Positions 16,638 through 25,194 are shown, counted from the stretch's first letter. The stretch is 42,103 bases of DNA from Lachnospiraceae bacterium (GCA_022771765.1 JALELN010000025.1:1-42103), one strand, 5' to 3'. Numbers and translations are program-made. The notes: generated from the letters alone by a model not told the origin.

Positions 16638-17432
16638 ATGATATTTGAAACACATGCTCATTATGATGATGAGCGTTTTGCCGAGGATCGGGGGGAGCTG
16701 CTGGCACAGCTCCCTTCTCTTGGTATCGGAAAAGTAATCAATGTGGCATCTACCATTCCCTCTATAGAAAAATGTATAGAATTGGCGCGCAACTATGATT
16801 ATGTTTATGCGGCAGTCGGTGTACATCCCAGTGAGCTGGAGGGCATGAGTGAAGCTATCATAGAAAACATGCGGGAATTGGCCGCATGGGAAAAAACAGT
16901 GGCGATCGGCGAGATCGGTCTGGATTATTACTGGGAAAAAGATGAAGCAGTGCAAAAGACACAGCGAGATTGGTTTTGCAGACAGATGGAGCTGGCGCGG
17001 GAAGTAGGACTCCCGGTGATCATTCATTCCAGAGACGCGGCGGAAGATACACTGACGCTGATGAAGGATATGCACGCGGAGCAAATACCGGGTGTCATTC
17101 ACTGCTATTCCTATTCACCGGAACTGGCAAGAGAATATGTGAAGATGGGCTATTATATTGGTGTGGGTGGAGTTGTCACCTTTAAAAACGCGAAAAAACT
17201 CGTGCAGACTGTGTCAGAGACCCCGATGGAGTGCATCCTGCTGGAGACAGACAGTCCGTATCTGACCCCGGAACCGCACCGTGGACACCGAAACGACTCC
17301 AGAGAGCTGGTCTACGTAGTGGAGAAGATCGCGCAGATCAAGGGAATCACACCGGAGGAAGTCGAAGATATTACCTGGAAAAATGCACATAATCTGTTTT
17401 ATAATGTAAAAAGGAAGAATAAAGATGCTTGA
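16638..17432 (+). CDS. tatD: TatD family DNase
   Basis: A 264-aa metal-dependent hydrolase. The start at 16638 (MIFETHAHYDD) is preferred over an in-frame ATG at 16608 because GGAGGG lies 10 bases upstream. THAHYDD (HxH), GEIGLDYYW, HSRDAAED, HCYS and ETDSPYL are the TatD metal and active-site motifs. It probably acts in DNA or RNA quality control. Gene order metG-tatD-rsmA is conserved in Firmicutes; rnmV, often between tatD and rsmA, is absent here. Confidence 0.95.
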   Translation: MIFETHAHYDDERFAEDRGELLAQLPSLGIGKVINVASTIPSIEKCIELARNYDYVYAAVGVHPSELEGMSEAIIENMRELAAWEKTVAIGEIGLDYYWEKDEAVQKTQRDWFCRQMELAREVGLPVIIHSRDAAEDTLTLMKDMHAEQIPGVIHCYSYSPELAREYVKMGYYIGVGGVVTFKNAKKLVQTVSETPMECILLETDSPYLTPEPHRGHRNDSRELVYVVEKIAQIKGITPEEVEDITWKNAHNLFYNVKRKNKDA

Positions 17433-17479
17433 GTATTAATATGATACGCGTCACTTATTTCACGTAGCATGGAGGAAAT

Positions 17480-18352
17480 ATGGCATATTTAGGTGAACCC
17501 CAGCGCACGATCGCTGTGCTGCAAAAATATAACTTTCATTTTCAAAAAAAATTTGGGCAGAATTTCCTGATCGATACACATGTACTGGAGCGCATTATCT
17601 CTGAGGCAGGTGTGACAGAGAACGATTTTGTCGTGGAGATCGGGCCCGGTATCGGCACGATGACGCAGTATCTGTGTGAGGCAGCAGGTGCAGTGGCAGC
17701 TGTGGAGATCGACAAAAATCTGATACCGATTTTGCACGACACGCTGAGCGAGTATGATAACGTGGAGATCATCAATGAGGATATTTTAAAGGTAGATATC
17801 GCAGCACTTGCAGAAGAAAAAAATGGTGGTAAGCCAATCAAGGTCGTTGCGAATCTTCCGTATTATATCACGACGCCGATCATTATGGGCCTGTTTGAGA
17901 GCCATGTGCCGATCGAGAGTATCACGGTCATGGTGCAAAAGGAGGTCGCGGACCGTATGCAGTGTGGTCCCGGCAGTAAGGATTACGGTGCGCTTTCACT
18001 GGCTGTGCAGTATTATGCCAAGCCCGAGATCGTGGCAAATGTGCCTCCAAACTGCTTTATGCCGCGTCCAAATGTGGGAAGCGCGGTTATCCGTCTGACC
18101 AGACATGAAAAACCACCGGTGGAGGTCATAGACGAAAAGCTGATGTTTCGTCTGATTCGCGCATCCTTTAACCAACGTCGGAAAACACTGGTGAACGGAT
18201 TAAAAAATGCGTCGGATCTGACCTTTACAAAAGATCAGATCGAAACTGCGATTAAGGCGATCGGCCAGCCTCTGACGATCCGTGGCGAAGCGCTTACACT
18301 GGAGCAATTCGCACAGCTGGCAAATCAACTGAAAAATATAGATGAATCGTAA
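17480..18352 (+). CDS. rsmA: 16S rRNA dimethyladenosine transferase (KsgA)
   Basis: A 290-aa SAM-dependent methyltransferase that dimethylates two adjacent adenosines near the 3' end of 16S rRNA. FGQNFLID (about 28-35), the SAM loop EIGPGIGTMT (about 56-65) and the NLPYYITTPI catalytic motif (about 127-136) are intact. GGAGG lies upstream of the ATG. The stop codon lies inside the left arm of a perfect 12-bp inverted repeat (18342-18381). Confidence 0.97.
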   Translation: MAYLGEPQRTIAVLQKYNFHFQKKFGQNFLIDTHVLERIISEAGVTENDFVVEIGPGIGTMTQYLCEAAGAVAAVEIDKNLIPILHDTLSEYDNVEIINEDILKVDIAALAEEKNGGKPIKVVANLPYYITTPIIMGLFESHVPIESITVMVQKEVADRMQCGPGSKDYGALSLAVQYYAKPEIVANVPPNCFMPRPNVGSAVIRLTRHEKPPVEVIDEKLMFRLIRASFNQRRKTLVNGLKNASDLTFTKDQIETAIKAIGQPLTIRGEALTLEQFAQLANQLKNIDES

Positions 18353-18381
18353 CCGTGAAGGTACCGACAGTTACGATTCAT
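18342..18381 (+). repeat. Perfect 12-bp hairpin with AAGGTAC loop, copy A
   Basis: Arms 18342-18353 and 18370-18381 are perfectly complementary, and TG/CA (18356-57 with 18368-69) can add two inner pairs. The loop contains AAGGTACCGA. There is no T run, so it is not a terminator by itself. The same TG-AAGGTAC-n(2-3)-CA core with a different stem occurs at 27951-27979. Confidence 0.75.
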
Positions 18382-18386
18382 TACAG

Positions 18387-18430
18387 AACAACGTATCGGC
18401 TAGAGAATGAGTCGGATACGTTGTTTTTTT
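18387..18430 (+). terminator. Terminator of the metG-tatD-rsmA operon
   Basis: A perfect 11-bp stem (18387-18397 with 18415-18425) with a 17-base loop is followed by TTTTTTT. Confidence 0.85.
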
Positions 18431-18437
18431 ATTCATG

Positions 18438-18480
18438 ATAATAGAAAGTTCGCAGAGCGTACTTTCTATTATTTGTCTTT
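18438..18480 (+). terminator. Second hairpin with T-rich tail before spoIID
   Basis: A perfect 12-bp AT-rich stem (18438-18449 with 18461-18472) is followed by TTGTCTTTTTTT. It is the third hairpin in a row in this gap and may insulate spoIID from read-through. Confidence 0.65.
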
Positions 18481-18532
18481 TTTTGAATCATTTATCATAT
18501 ACTTGTACAAACTGTTTGAAGGGAGTATAGAC

Positions 18533-19402
18533 ATGTCTGAAAAAATAAAAACCATTCTTTCGATTCTAATCATTCTCATCATACTTCCGTATATTATTAC
18601 ATATGCATTGCAGGGAAATATGCTGTTTGATATTGAACAAGATGAGACAGAACGAAATATGGAAAACGGTGAACAGACAGAAATATTGACGGGTATACTG
18701 GCGGGACAGATTGCAATGGATTCGCCTGCAGAAGCAATTCGTGCGCAGGCAGTGCTTGTTCGTACGGAATATATGCGCAGGCAGGCAGCAGGAGAGGCGC
18801 AGGAGCAGTCATTATCCATGGAGGAGATGGCATCTCTCTGGGGCAGCCAGAATCTGCAGAAAAATTATGAGGTCGCAAAGGCTGCGGTGACAGATACTGC
18901 CGGGGAAGTATTGACTTACGAGGGAACACCGATTTTTACTGCATATCACAAAGTCAGTGCCGGATCGACACGTGCTGCAGGTCACCTGAATGGAGAGGAA
19001 ACACCATATCTTACTTCTGTTGTCTGCGGTATGGATATCACGTCACCGGATTATTTAGCAGTTCGTTTTTTTTCAAAAAAGGAATTTGCGAAAGCACTTG
19101 GATTGCCGGAGGATGAGGATTTGGAAAATTTGACAATGGAAAAAGATACAGCAGATTATGTAAAAAATGTGAAAGTGGCAGATAAAAGTTTTACAGGTGA
19201 TGAGGTACGCGGCTTGCTGGAATTGCCGTCACCATGTTTTTATATCAAAGAAGTGGAGGGAGAGATGCGAATTGTAGTTAAGGGGAAAGGGCATGGCGTC
19301 GGAATGAGTCAGTATGCGGCCTGTAAACAGGCGGAGAATGGAGCAAATCATGAGGATATTTTAAATTATTTTTTTCCGGGAACGACACTGGAAAAGATTT
19401 AA
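18533..19402 (+). CDS. spoIID: Stage II sporulation protein D (SpoIID)
   Basis: A 289-aa protein starting at ATG 18533 (GGGAG upstream). An N-terminal membrane anchor (about 7-27) is followed by a SpoIID/LytB domain. SpoIID is a lytic transglycosylase that cuts peptidoglycan during engulfment of the forespore. AEAIRAQAVLVRTEYM (E68 is the likely catalytic Glu), TAYHKVSAGSTRAA, and the C-terminal GKGHGVGMSQYAA signature are present. In the family it acts in the mother cell under sigma-E; CATATACT at 18496-18503 resembles a sigma-E -10, but no matching -35 is convincing. It is followed by spoIIQ, its partner in engulfment. Confidence 0.93.
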   Translation: MSEKIKTILSILIILIILPYIITYALQGNMLFDIEQDETERNMENGEQTEILTGILAGQIAMDSPAEAIRAQAVLVRTEYMRRQAAGEAQEQSLSMEEMASLWGSQNLQKNYEVAKAAVTDTAGEVLTYEGTPIFTAYHKVSAGSTRAAGHLNGEETPYLTSVVCGMDITSPDYLAVRFFSKKEFAKALGLPEDEDLENLTMEKDTADYVKNVKVADKSFTGDEVRGLLELPSPCFYIKEVEGEMRIVVKGKGHGVGMSQYAACKQAENGANHEDILNYFFPGTTLEKI

Positions 19403-19415
19403 TATGAAAAGAACT

Positions 19416-19444
19416 GTATAACTTTACGAATTCCGGTAAGAATA
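19416..19444 (+). promoter_or_regulatory. Candidate sigma-F (or sigma-G) promoter of spoIIQ
   Basis: GTATA (19416-19420) and GGTAAGAATA (19435-19444) match the known sigma-F/G pattern GYATA and GGNRANANTA, with a 14-base spacer (about 15 is usual). The site starts 13 bases after the spoIID stop and about 80 bases before spoIIQ, which is a forespore sigma-F gene in B. subtilis. Confidence 0.6.
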
Positions 19445-19523
19445 TCACTATCAAAATAAAATAGAAAGACAGTAATTGACCGGCACATCAGTGTACGGAA
19501 CAGTTACAGGATGGTGGTAAGGG

Positions 19524-20330
19524 ATGAAGGAGAGAAAAAAGAGTGGACTGGCAGGACAGAAACAGATCATCATGGCAAGCTGTCTGATGCTCATTCTAGT
19601 CACCTGTCTTACTGGCCTTTATATAGCCAGAAAAATGGAACAACAAAATATGGAAGCGGAACTGGCAAAAAATAATGAAAAGATCAGCGAGGATCTGGAT
19701 GAAGCAGAACCGCTGCAGACGGTAGATTCTGTCATTTTGCCGGAGGTGAAGGAAAACACGGTGGAAGAGGAAGAGCCGAAGATCCAGCCTAAGGAAGAAT
19801 TGACACAGAACAATGATATGGACGCCGGACAAGAACCATCGGAAGAGGATAACAAAACAACACCGGTCGGTGGTTCCGCGGTCACTGTCACGAATGAGGC
19901 GGTGAAGCCGGTATTACAATTTGCCGGAGAATTGCAGTGGCCAATCGAAGGAAGCGTGCTTATGAATTACAGTATGGATCAGTCCATCTATTTTGCAACG
20001 CTGGATCAGTATAAGTATAACCCTGCAATGATCATCAGTGCCAAGGTAGATGATGCGGTGGCAGCGGCAGCTGCCGGTGACATTGTGGACATTAAAGAGG
20101 ATGCACAGACCGGACTGACTGTTGTTATGGACATTGGCGATGATTATACGTTGACTTACGGCCAGCTTCAGGATCTCAATTTTAAGGAAGGCGCGCATCT
20201 GGAAGCGGGCGATGTGATCGGTACTGTGGCAGAACCTACAAAATATTATTCGGTGGAGGGCACGAACCTTTACTTTGAATTGAAAAAGGATGGAAATCCG
20301 GCAGATCCAACAGAATATCTGCCACAATAG
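19524..20330 (+). CDS. spoIIQ: SpoIIQ-like protein with degenerate M23 domain
   Basis: A 268-aa protein: an N-terminal membrane segment (about 13-34), an acidic low-complexity linker (about 40-125), and a LytM/M23 domain (about 133-268). SpoIIQ is the forespore partner of SpoIIIAH in the engulfment channel. The zinc ligands of active M23 enzymes are not found: the HxxxD region reads YNPAMIISAKVDD, YGH is YGQ (Q214), and LHFE is LYFE (Y250). It should be non-catalytic, as a structural SpoIIQ would be. The identification rests on architecture, position directly after spoIID and the sigma-F-like promoter. No strong terminator follows. Confidence 0.82.
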   Translation: MKERKKSGLAGQKQIIMASCLMLILVTCLTGLYIARKMEQQNMEAELAKNNEKISEDLDEAEPLQTVDSVILPEVKENTVEEEEPKIQPKEELTQNNDMDAGQEPSEEDNKTTPVGGSAVTVTNEAVKPVLQFAGELQWPIEGSVLMNYSMDQSIYFATLDQYKYNPAMIISAKVDDAVAAAAAGDIVDIKEDAQTGLTVVMDIGDDYTLTYGQLQDLNFKEGAHLEAGDVIGTVAEPTKYYSVEGTNLYFELKKDGNPADPTEYLPQ

Positions 20331-20391
20331 TCGTTTTTATCTTTCTTGTAAAGATGATCTGGTAATGTTTGTGAATAAAAAGTTGCCTGCC

Positions 20392-20420
20392 TTGATTTTT
20401 AAATGAAATCTTTGTATACT
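20392..20420 (+). promoter_or_regulatory. Promoter of the TPR-GGDEF gene
   Basis: TTGATT (20392-20397), a 17-base spacer and TATACT (20415-20420), about 40 bases before the TTG start. Confidence 0.65.
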
Positions 20421-20459
20421 ATAAATGATTGATACGCATTTTAAAGGAGATCAGATATT

Positions 20460-22076
20460 TTGGATCAGGTGGAGAACCAACAGATAGCGTACTGGATGGA
20501 ACAAGCAGTCGCAAATCTAGGCGAACATTCAGAGAAGACATTAGAATATTGCTCACTGATTTTCTCTTATGTAGAGTCTGATCGGGCTTCTTTTAGAGAA
20601 GATTATGATATGTATTTAGGCTTTGCACACTATTACAGTGGCGAGGCCTATTATACGTTAAATAATGTAGAAATGGTGCTGTATCATATTTCTCAGTCGC
20701 TTGGATATCTGGAGCGCGCGGATGCGTGGGAACTGGTGGCACGCGCCTATAATTTGACGGCGATTATTTCCATGACAATCGGAAATGCCCCGTTTGCCAT
20801 GAATTATTATGTACAGGCGCTGTCCTGTTGCCGAAAGCATGGGCTGCCGATTCTGGAACATACGGTACTTATTAATATAGGAATGCTCTATTATAACCAT
20901 GGTGAGTATAACAGGGCAAATACTTATTTTACTGATTCGCTTCATTTTCTGGAACGTAACCAGGATATTGCCGGTTACTATTTTTATCTTGCGGTAGACC
21001 ATATTGGACTAGGAAGATGCGCCTTGCATGATGGAGATCTGGAGCGGGCATGGAAATATGAGCGCCGGGTCAGGGATATCTGCGCTCCATATATGGAAAT
21101 TTATAATTACAGCTATCTGACATTTCAGACGGCATTGTATCATGCATCCGGTCAGGTGGAGGAGAGAGACCGTTGCATTGAACACATACAGAGCAGTTTG
21201 AATCCACAAATAAGGATCATGGATTATTTTGATGATTTTTATGAGTACGCAGGTTTATTGCTGGAGATTGATGATGACGAACAATTTTTGCAGCTGATTG
21301 CACTGCTGGATGAGTTGGCAGTGCAGGCAAAGGTGACAAATCTGCAGCGGCGGATTCGGGAACTGAAAATTAAATATTATAGAAAAACCGGTAATACGGA
21401 GGCATATCTCGAAGAGACAGCGCGGTTCTATGAAGATACAGTGCGCATGGAACAGTCAAACCGGGCGATGATGCTGGAAATGATGGATGTTTGCCGGGTA
21501 CTTGAGGAGGAGAGGGAAGAAAAATCCCAGATTGTTGCGCAAAATCAGAAGCTGGAAGAAAAATCAGAGACGGATGCACTTACCGGTCTGCCGAATCGTT
21601 TCCGCCTGAAGCGTCATAGTGAGCTACAGTTTATGCAGGCAGTAACGACATCTGTCCCCATGGCTGTGGAAATACTGGATATTGATTATTTTAAGCAGTA
21701 CAATGACAATTATGGACACCAGAAGGGTGATGTCTGTATCTGTATGATCGCAGACCAGCTGAAGCGCATCGCGCAGTATCAGGGAGTCAGCGCTTACCGC
21801 TACGGTGGCGATGAATTTGTGGTTATTTATGAGGGGTTGACAAAGGAACGTGTAAAGGAGATTGCTGAAGATTTAAAGCAGGGCATTCAATCACAGGGAG
21901 TGGAACATGCCTATTCAGATGCCGCAGATATTGTGACGATCTCACAGGGCATCTGTTGGGATTATCCCACGGAGGGACAGACAGTGGATGATTATCTGTA
22001 TGAAGCAGATGAAAATCTGTATGAGGTCAAGGAGAACAGCCGGGGCGGCATTGCTCTGGCAGGTTTTTCGGTGTGA
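20460..22076 (+). CDS. TPR-containing diguanylate cyclase
   Basis: A 538-aa cytoplasmic protein starting at TTG, supported by AAAGGAG 10-11 bases upstream. Residues 1-330 form TPR-like helical repeats. A coiled coil (about 340-372, rich in E and K) leads to a GGDEF domain (about 373-535) with DALTGLPNR, DIDYFKQYND and an intact GGDEF (449-453), so it probably makes c-di-GMP from GTP. No RxxD inhibitory site precedes GGDEF. There is no membrane segment or signal peptide, so the TPR part probably senses a protein partner. Confidence 0.92.
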   Translation: MDQVENQQIAYWMEQAVANLGEHSEKTLEYCSLIFSYVESDRASFREDYDMYLGFAHYYSGEAYYTLNNVEMVLYHISQSLGYLERADAWELVARAYNLTAIISMTIGNAPFAMNYYVQALSCCRKHGLPILEHTVLINIGMLYYNHGEYNRANTYFTDSLHFLERNQDIAGYYFYLAVDHIGLGRCALHDGDLERAWKYERRVRDICAPYMEIYNYSYLTFQTALYHASGQVEERDRCIEHIQSSLNPQIRIMDYFDDFYEYAGLLLEIDDDEQFLQLIALLDELAVQAKVTNLQRRIRELKIKYYRKTGNTEAYLEETARFYEDTVRMEQSNRAMMLEMMDVCRVLEEEREEKSQIVAQNQKLEEKSETDALTGLPNRFRLKRHSELQFMQAVTTSVPMAVEILDIDYFKQYNDNYGHQKGDVCICMIADQLKRIAQYQGVSAYRYGGDEFVVIYEGLTKERVKEIAEDLKQGIQSQGVEHAYSDAADIVTISQGICWDYPTEGQTVDDYLYEADENLYEVKENSRGGIALAGFSV

Positions 22077-22224
22077 CAGGCACGTGAAGGAAGCAGCAGC
22101 GTATAATGGATTATAGTAAAAAACAATCCGCAATCGCGCGGTTGCTTTATATAGATAGCAACACATAAAACGGGTATTCTCGAAGATGAGGGTATCCGTT
22201 TACATATATTTACAGGAGAATCGG

Positions 22225-22485
22225 ATGAATTACGCATATCTCGTCCGGTGCAGTGACAACAGCCTCTACGCCGGGTGGACAAACAATATCGAAAAACGAT
22301 TAAAAAGCCATAACGCCGGAACCGGCGCAAAATACACGAAATCCCGTCGTCCGGTGACACTCGCCTATTTGGAAGAGTTTGATACCAAATCCGAGGCGAT
22401 GAAGCGGGAGGCGGCATTAAAGAAGATGACGCATCAGCAAAAAGAGGAGCTGGCCGGGGGCTGGGAGAATAACAGGCAACAATAA
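22225..22485 (+). CDS. GIY-YIG domain protein (UPF0213 type)
   Basis: An 86-aa protein starting at ATG 22225 (CAGGAGAA upstream); an in-frame ATG at 22186 is unsupported. YAYLVRCSDNSLYAGWTNN is the GIY-YIG strand pair (here YLV and YAG), followed by the conserved R in IEKRLKSHN. Small stand-alone GIY-YIG proteins of this class are widespread; a role in DNA repair is suspected but not shown. Confidence 0.93.
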   Translation: MNYAYLVRCSDNSLYAGWTNNIEKRLKSHNAGTGAKYTKSRRPVTLAYLEEFDTKSEAMKREAALKKMTHQQKEELAGGWENNRQQ

Positions 22486-22520
22486 AGGCATATTTCCTTT
22501 TGGGAAGTATGCCTTTAAAA
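22484..22520. terminator. Bidirectional terminator
   Basis: A 14-base stem with one mismatch region (22484-22497 with 22503-22516), flanked by AATAAA and TTTAAAA, lies between the convergent GIY-YIG and sigma-factor genes. Confidence 0.75.
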
Positions 22521-22526
22521 GAGATA

Positions 22527-24533
22527 TTAGCTGACCGGTACAGGATCCCAGCCATAGTCTTTGTAATACTTGATATTGAGGCCGTTATCCTGCACATACA
22601 TGCGGATCAGTGTCGTACGGATTGATTCACGTGTATCTATTGTGGATTCATCATAATTAAAGTATTTGTCTGCCATACCGGGATAGTCCTTACAAAAGTC
22701 TTTGATTCCTTCGTAATAATCCGAGCCATCGCCGGTTCTTATGTCTTCGATCACCTCATAGCCGCCCGGTGCGTCCGCATCCGGATGCAGGCGCAGTCGC
22801 GCGGGCGATTCGCCGCCGCTTTCACATTCCAGTGTATTTCCGTTTCGATAATAACAATAGCTCCACAGGTTGCAAAATACAATGAGATCCTCACCCACAG
22901 AAACAGAATCATAAATGACCGGAGCAGGAATATAGACGGAAGCCTCGCTGCTGCGATAATAGCCCTGTGATTCATCAGATTCCATCATGTATGTGCAGAT
23001 CGTTGCCAGCACCGGATCATCTCCGGTGTAGGAGAAGTTAGGGAGCAAGGCGGATGTTTTCGTTGTATTACCGGCAGCATCTCCGTTAAGCTGTCCATCC
23101 GTGGTTTGCGCATCACTTGTTTGTTCTGAATAACCAGAGGAATGGCTGGGATTATTGTCATCTGTGCTTGTTCGAACAGTCAGTTCCAGCTTCTCGCAGG
23201 TGAGTGTGCCATCTTCATGCTTTGTGTACAACTCATAGTCCGAATTTTCGTAAACAACAAGACAACTAAGCATATTTTTGCCGCTGTTATTAATCCAAGA
23301 AAGTGAGTTTCTGCTATAATTCATGTCGTAATACTTTTCGTTATCCTCATTCAGAAAATCCGACCCATAGAAAGAATCAAAGGTGTCATAAATATGATTT
23401 TTTTCATAGTTCAACCATAGATCACGGATGTTTCGTATCTCTTCTGCAGCTGTTGTACATGTTAAATACCCGTTGTTATCAGATGTTTTATCAGAAGTTG
23501 AATTAGTATTTAATTTCTGATTGCCGTCAGCAACCACGACATCTTCCAGTGCTGTCTGTTCAGAGAGCTTGGACAGATCGCAGATATATGCAAATTTCGG
23601 CAGGGAAGCTGATTCTTCTTTTCCGGCACGCTGTTCGATCCCTGTTTCATTAAACAGGTAGAGCTTATCGTTGTCTATAAAGATCCGGGTAGCGATACTG
23701 TTAGCGTTGAGGTAGTTACATTCCATCTGCTGCAGATCCAGTACGGCCGTGATCTCCTCACGGCTGCGGTCATAGATGAGGAGACCGCGTTCATTTGCCA
23801 ACAGGATGTATTCATCATTAACGCCCACCAGATCAGAAGCGTATACCTGAATCGGCAGAGTGACAGTCTCGTTTGCAATCTGTTTGTCCTCGTCGGATAG
23901 TAGACGATGGATCGATGTCTGTATCTTTTCAGTCACCGTATGAATGGCAGTGGCTGTTCTGCCGCCGGAAGCGGCATCCACTGCAATGCCTCCAAATCCC
24001 AGTGTAAAGACCAGACAGACGATCAGGGCAGCAGTTTTTGCGGTAGAAAACTGCTTTTTCATACGCTTTCTGGCGGCAAATAGCTGCGATTGTACCGTGC
24101 TTTCATTGCGCTCCAGAAGTTTTGCTATCTCTTTGATGGAATATTCCTCGAAATAGTACAGGTAGACGACCTCGCGCTGCTTTTTCGGCAGTGTCTGGAA
24201 GATCTCGAACAACAGGCTCTCCTGCCGGTCAAAGGGCTCGACAGTCTGTTCCGGCAAATCTTCCATGTCTGTGCGCTTTTTATGCCAGAAGCTGCGCTGT
24301 ACATCCCGGCAGTAATTGCGGGTGACAGTAAGCAGCCATGCGCGGGTGTGCTCTTCATCAGCGAAGACCGGTTGTTTTTCCATGACCTTTAAAAATATCG
24401 TCTGCGCGGCATCCTCCGCATCCTGCGTATTTTTAAGCAGCAAAAGACTGAGGCGGTAGACCATCGTGTAATAGCATTCGTAGAGATTTTTACATTCCGA
24501 TATGCCTGTATTTATGTTTTCGTGGGAGTTCAT
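22527..24533 (-). CDS. ECF sigma factor fused to a membrane segment and large extracytoplasmic domain
   Basis: A 668-aa fusion. Residues 15-85 are sigma-70 region 2 (LYECYYTMVYRLSLLLL, AEDAAQTIFLKV, RAWLLTVTRNYCRD) and 105-160 are region 4 (LPKKQREVVYLYYFEEYSIKE, NESTVQSQLFAARKRMKK). Immediately after follow a membrane segment (about 166-187) and about 480 residues predicted outside the cell, with a Ser/Thr/Asn/Gly-rich linker near 440-485 and no recognised family. In related bacteria the sigma factor and its membrane partner (for example DUF4179-type) are separate genes; here they are one frame. The sigma part would be tethered to the membrane, perhaps freed by proteolysis. No Shine-Dalgarno lies near the ATG; an AGGAGG sits about 45 bases upstream. 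Confidence 0.85.
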   Translation of the reverse strand: MNSHENINTGISECKNLYECYYTMVYRLSLLLLKNTQDAEDAAQTIFLKVMEKQPVFADEEHTRAWLLTVTRNYCRDVQRSFWHKKRTDMEDLPEQTVEPFDRQESLLFEIFQTLPKKQREVVYLYYFEEYSIKEIAKLLERNESTVQSQLFAARKRMKKQFSTAKTAALIVCLVFTLGFGGIAVDAASGGRTATAIHTVTEKIQTSIHRLLSDEDKQIANETVTLPIQVYASDLVGVNDEYILLANERGLLIYDRSREEITAVLDLQQMECNYLNANSIATRIFIDNDKLYLFNETGIEQRAGKEESASLPKFAYICDLSKLSEQTALEDVVVADGNQKLNTNSTSDKTSDNNGYLTCTTAAEEIRNIRDLWLNYEKNHIYDTFDSFYGSDFLNEDNEKYYDMNYSRNSLSWINNSGKNMLSCLVVYENSDYELYTKHEDGTLTCEKLELTVRTSTDDNNPSHSSGYSEQTSDAQTTDGQLNGDAAGNTTKTSALLPNFSYTGDDPVLATICTYMMESDESQGYYRSSEASVYIPAPVIYDSVSVGEDLIVFCNLWSYCYYRNGNTLECESGGESPARLRLHPDADAPGGYEVIEDIRTGDGSDYYEGIKDFCKDYPGMADKYFNYDESTIDTRESIRTTLIRMYVQDNGLNIKYYKDYGWDPVPVS

Positions 24534-24629
24534 AGATATGTTCGCAGCCGGATAGTAAGATCGTCAGATCCGCTGCTTTCCTCCTTTCATTTACTACACG
24601 AATGGGGAAACCAAAATATCCGAAAAACT

Positions 24630-25115
24630 TTAATCAATCAGACCTTTTTTCTTTTTCTCACGCATTTCTTTAAAAAAACCGGTGAGAATGGCGGAACATT
24701 CCTCCTGTAAAATGCCGGTCTCAATCTCTACCTGATGGTTGAAGGCGGGAAATTGCAACAGATTTAAAAGTGAGCCGGCGCAACCTGCTTTCGGATTCAT
24801 CGTACCGATATACACCTTTGGAATCCTTGCCTGGACGATGGCACCGGCACACATCTGGCACGGTTCGAGCGTCACGTACATGGTGCACTGTTCCAGACGC
24901 CAGTCGCCGGTCTTTTTGCTTGCCTTGTGGATCGCGTTTATCTCTGCGTGTGAGAGTGTATTTTTGTCGGTCTTGCGGCGGTTGTAGCCGCGCGCAATGA
25001 TCTTGTCATCCGCGACGAGCACGCAGCCGATGGGAACCTCACCGAGGGCGTAGGCTTTTCTGGCTTCGCGCAGTGCGGCGCGCATATATTTTTCTTCCGG
25101 TGACATTTTTTTCAT
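24630..25115 (-). CDS. tadA: tRNA-specific adenosine deaminase TadA
   Basis: A 161-aa zinc deaminase that converts adenosine 34 of tRNA-Arg(ACG) to inosine. HAE (56-58) and PCQMC (C86, C89) are the zinc and catalytic motifs, within the cytidine-deaminase-like fold; length and C-terminal helix are normal. AAAGGA lies upstream of the first ATG. In B. subtilis tadA precedes the SRP RNA and dnaX; here those lie 6-11 kb away. Confidence 0.96.
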   Translation of the reverse strand: MKKMSPEEKYMRAALREARKAYALGEVPIGCVLVADDKIIARGYNRRKTDKNTLSHAEINAIHKASKKTGDWRLEQCTMYVTLEPCQMCAGAIVQARIPKVYIGTMNPKAGCAGSLLNLLQFPAFNHQVEIETGILQEECSAILTGFFKEMREKKKKGLID

Positions 25116-25138
25116 TTTACTGTCGTAATCCTTTCAGT

Positions 25139-25169
25139 TGTGTTATAATGTTACAACGATTATAACACA
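25139..25169. promoter_or_regulatory. Perfect 11-bp palindrome carrying mirrored -10 elements
   Basis: Arms 25139-25149 and 25159-25169 are exact inverted repeats around a 9-base spacer. Each arm contains TATAAT, reading rightward (25144-25149, toward the GNAT gene) and leftward (25159-25164, toward tadA). It may be the shared core of two divergent promoters or a repressor site. The -35 regions are weak. Confidence 0.6.
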
Positions 25170-25194
25170 CAAATACAATAGGAAATAGATCGAC

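Noticed and set aside
17433..17479. rnmV gene or remnant between tatD and rsmA
   Set aside because: Only 47 bases lie between them and nothing resembles a ribonuclease M5 gene.
22127..22204. Hairpins between the GGDEF gene and the GIY-YIG gene as a strong terminator
   Set aside because: GCAATCGCGCGGTTGC and the AAACGGGTA/TATCCGTTT pair can fold, but neither has a proper T run, so they are too weak to list as terminators.
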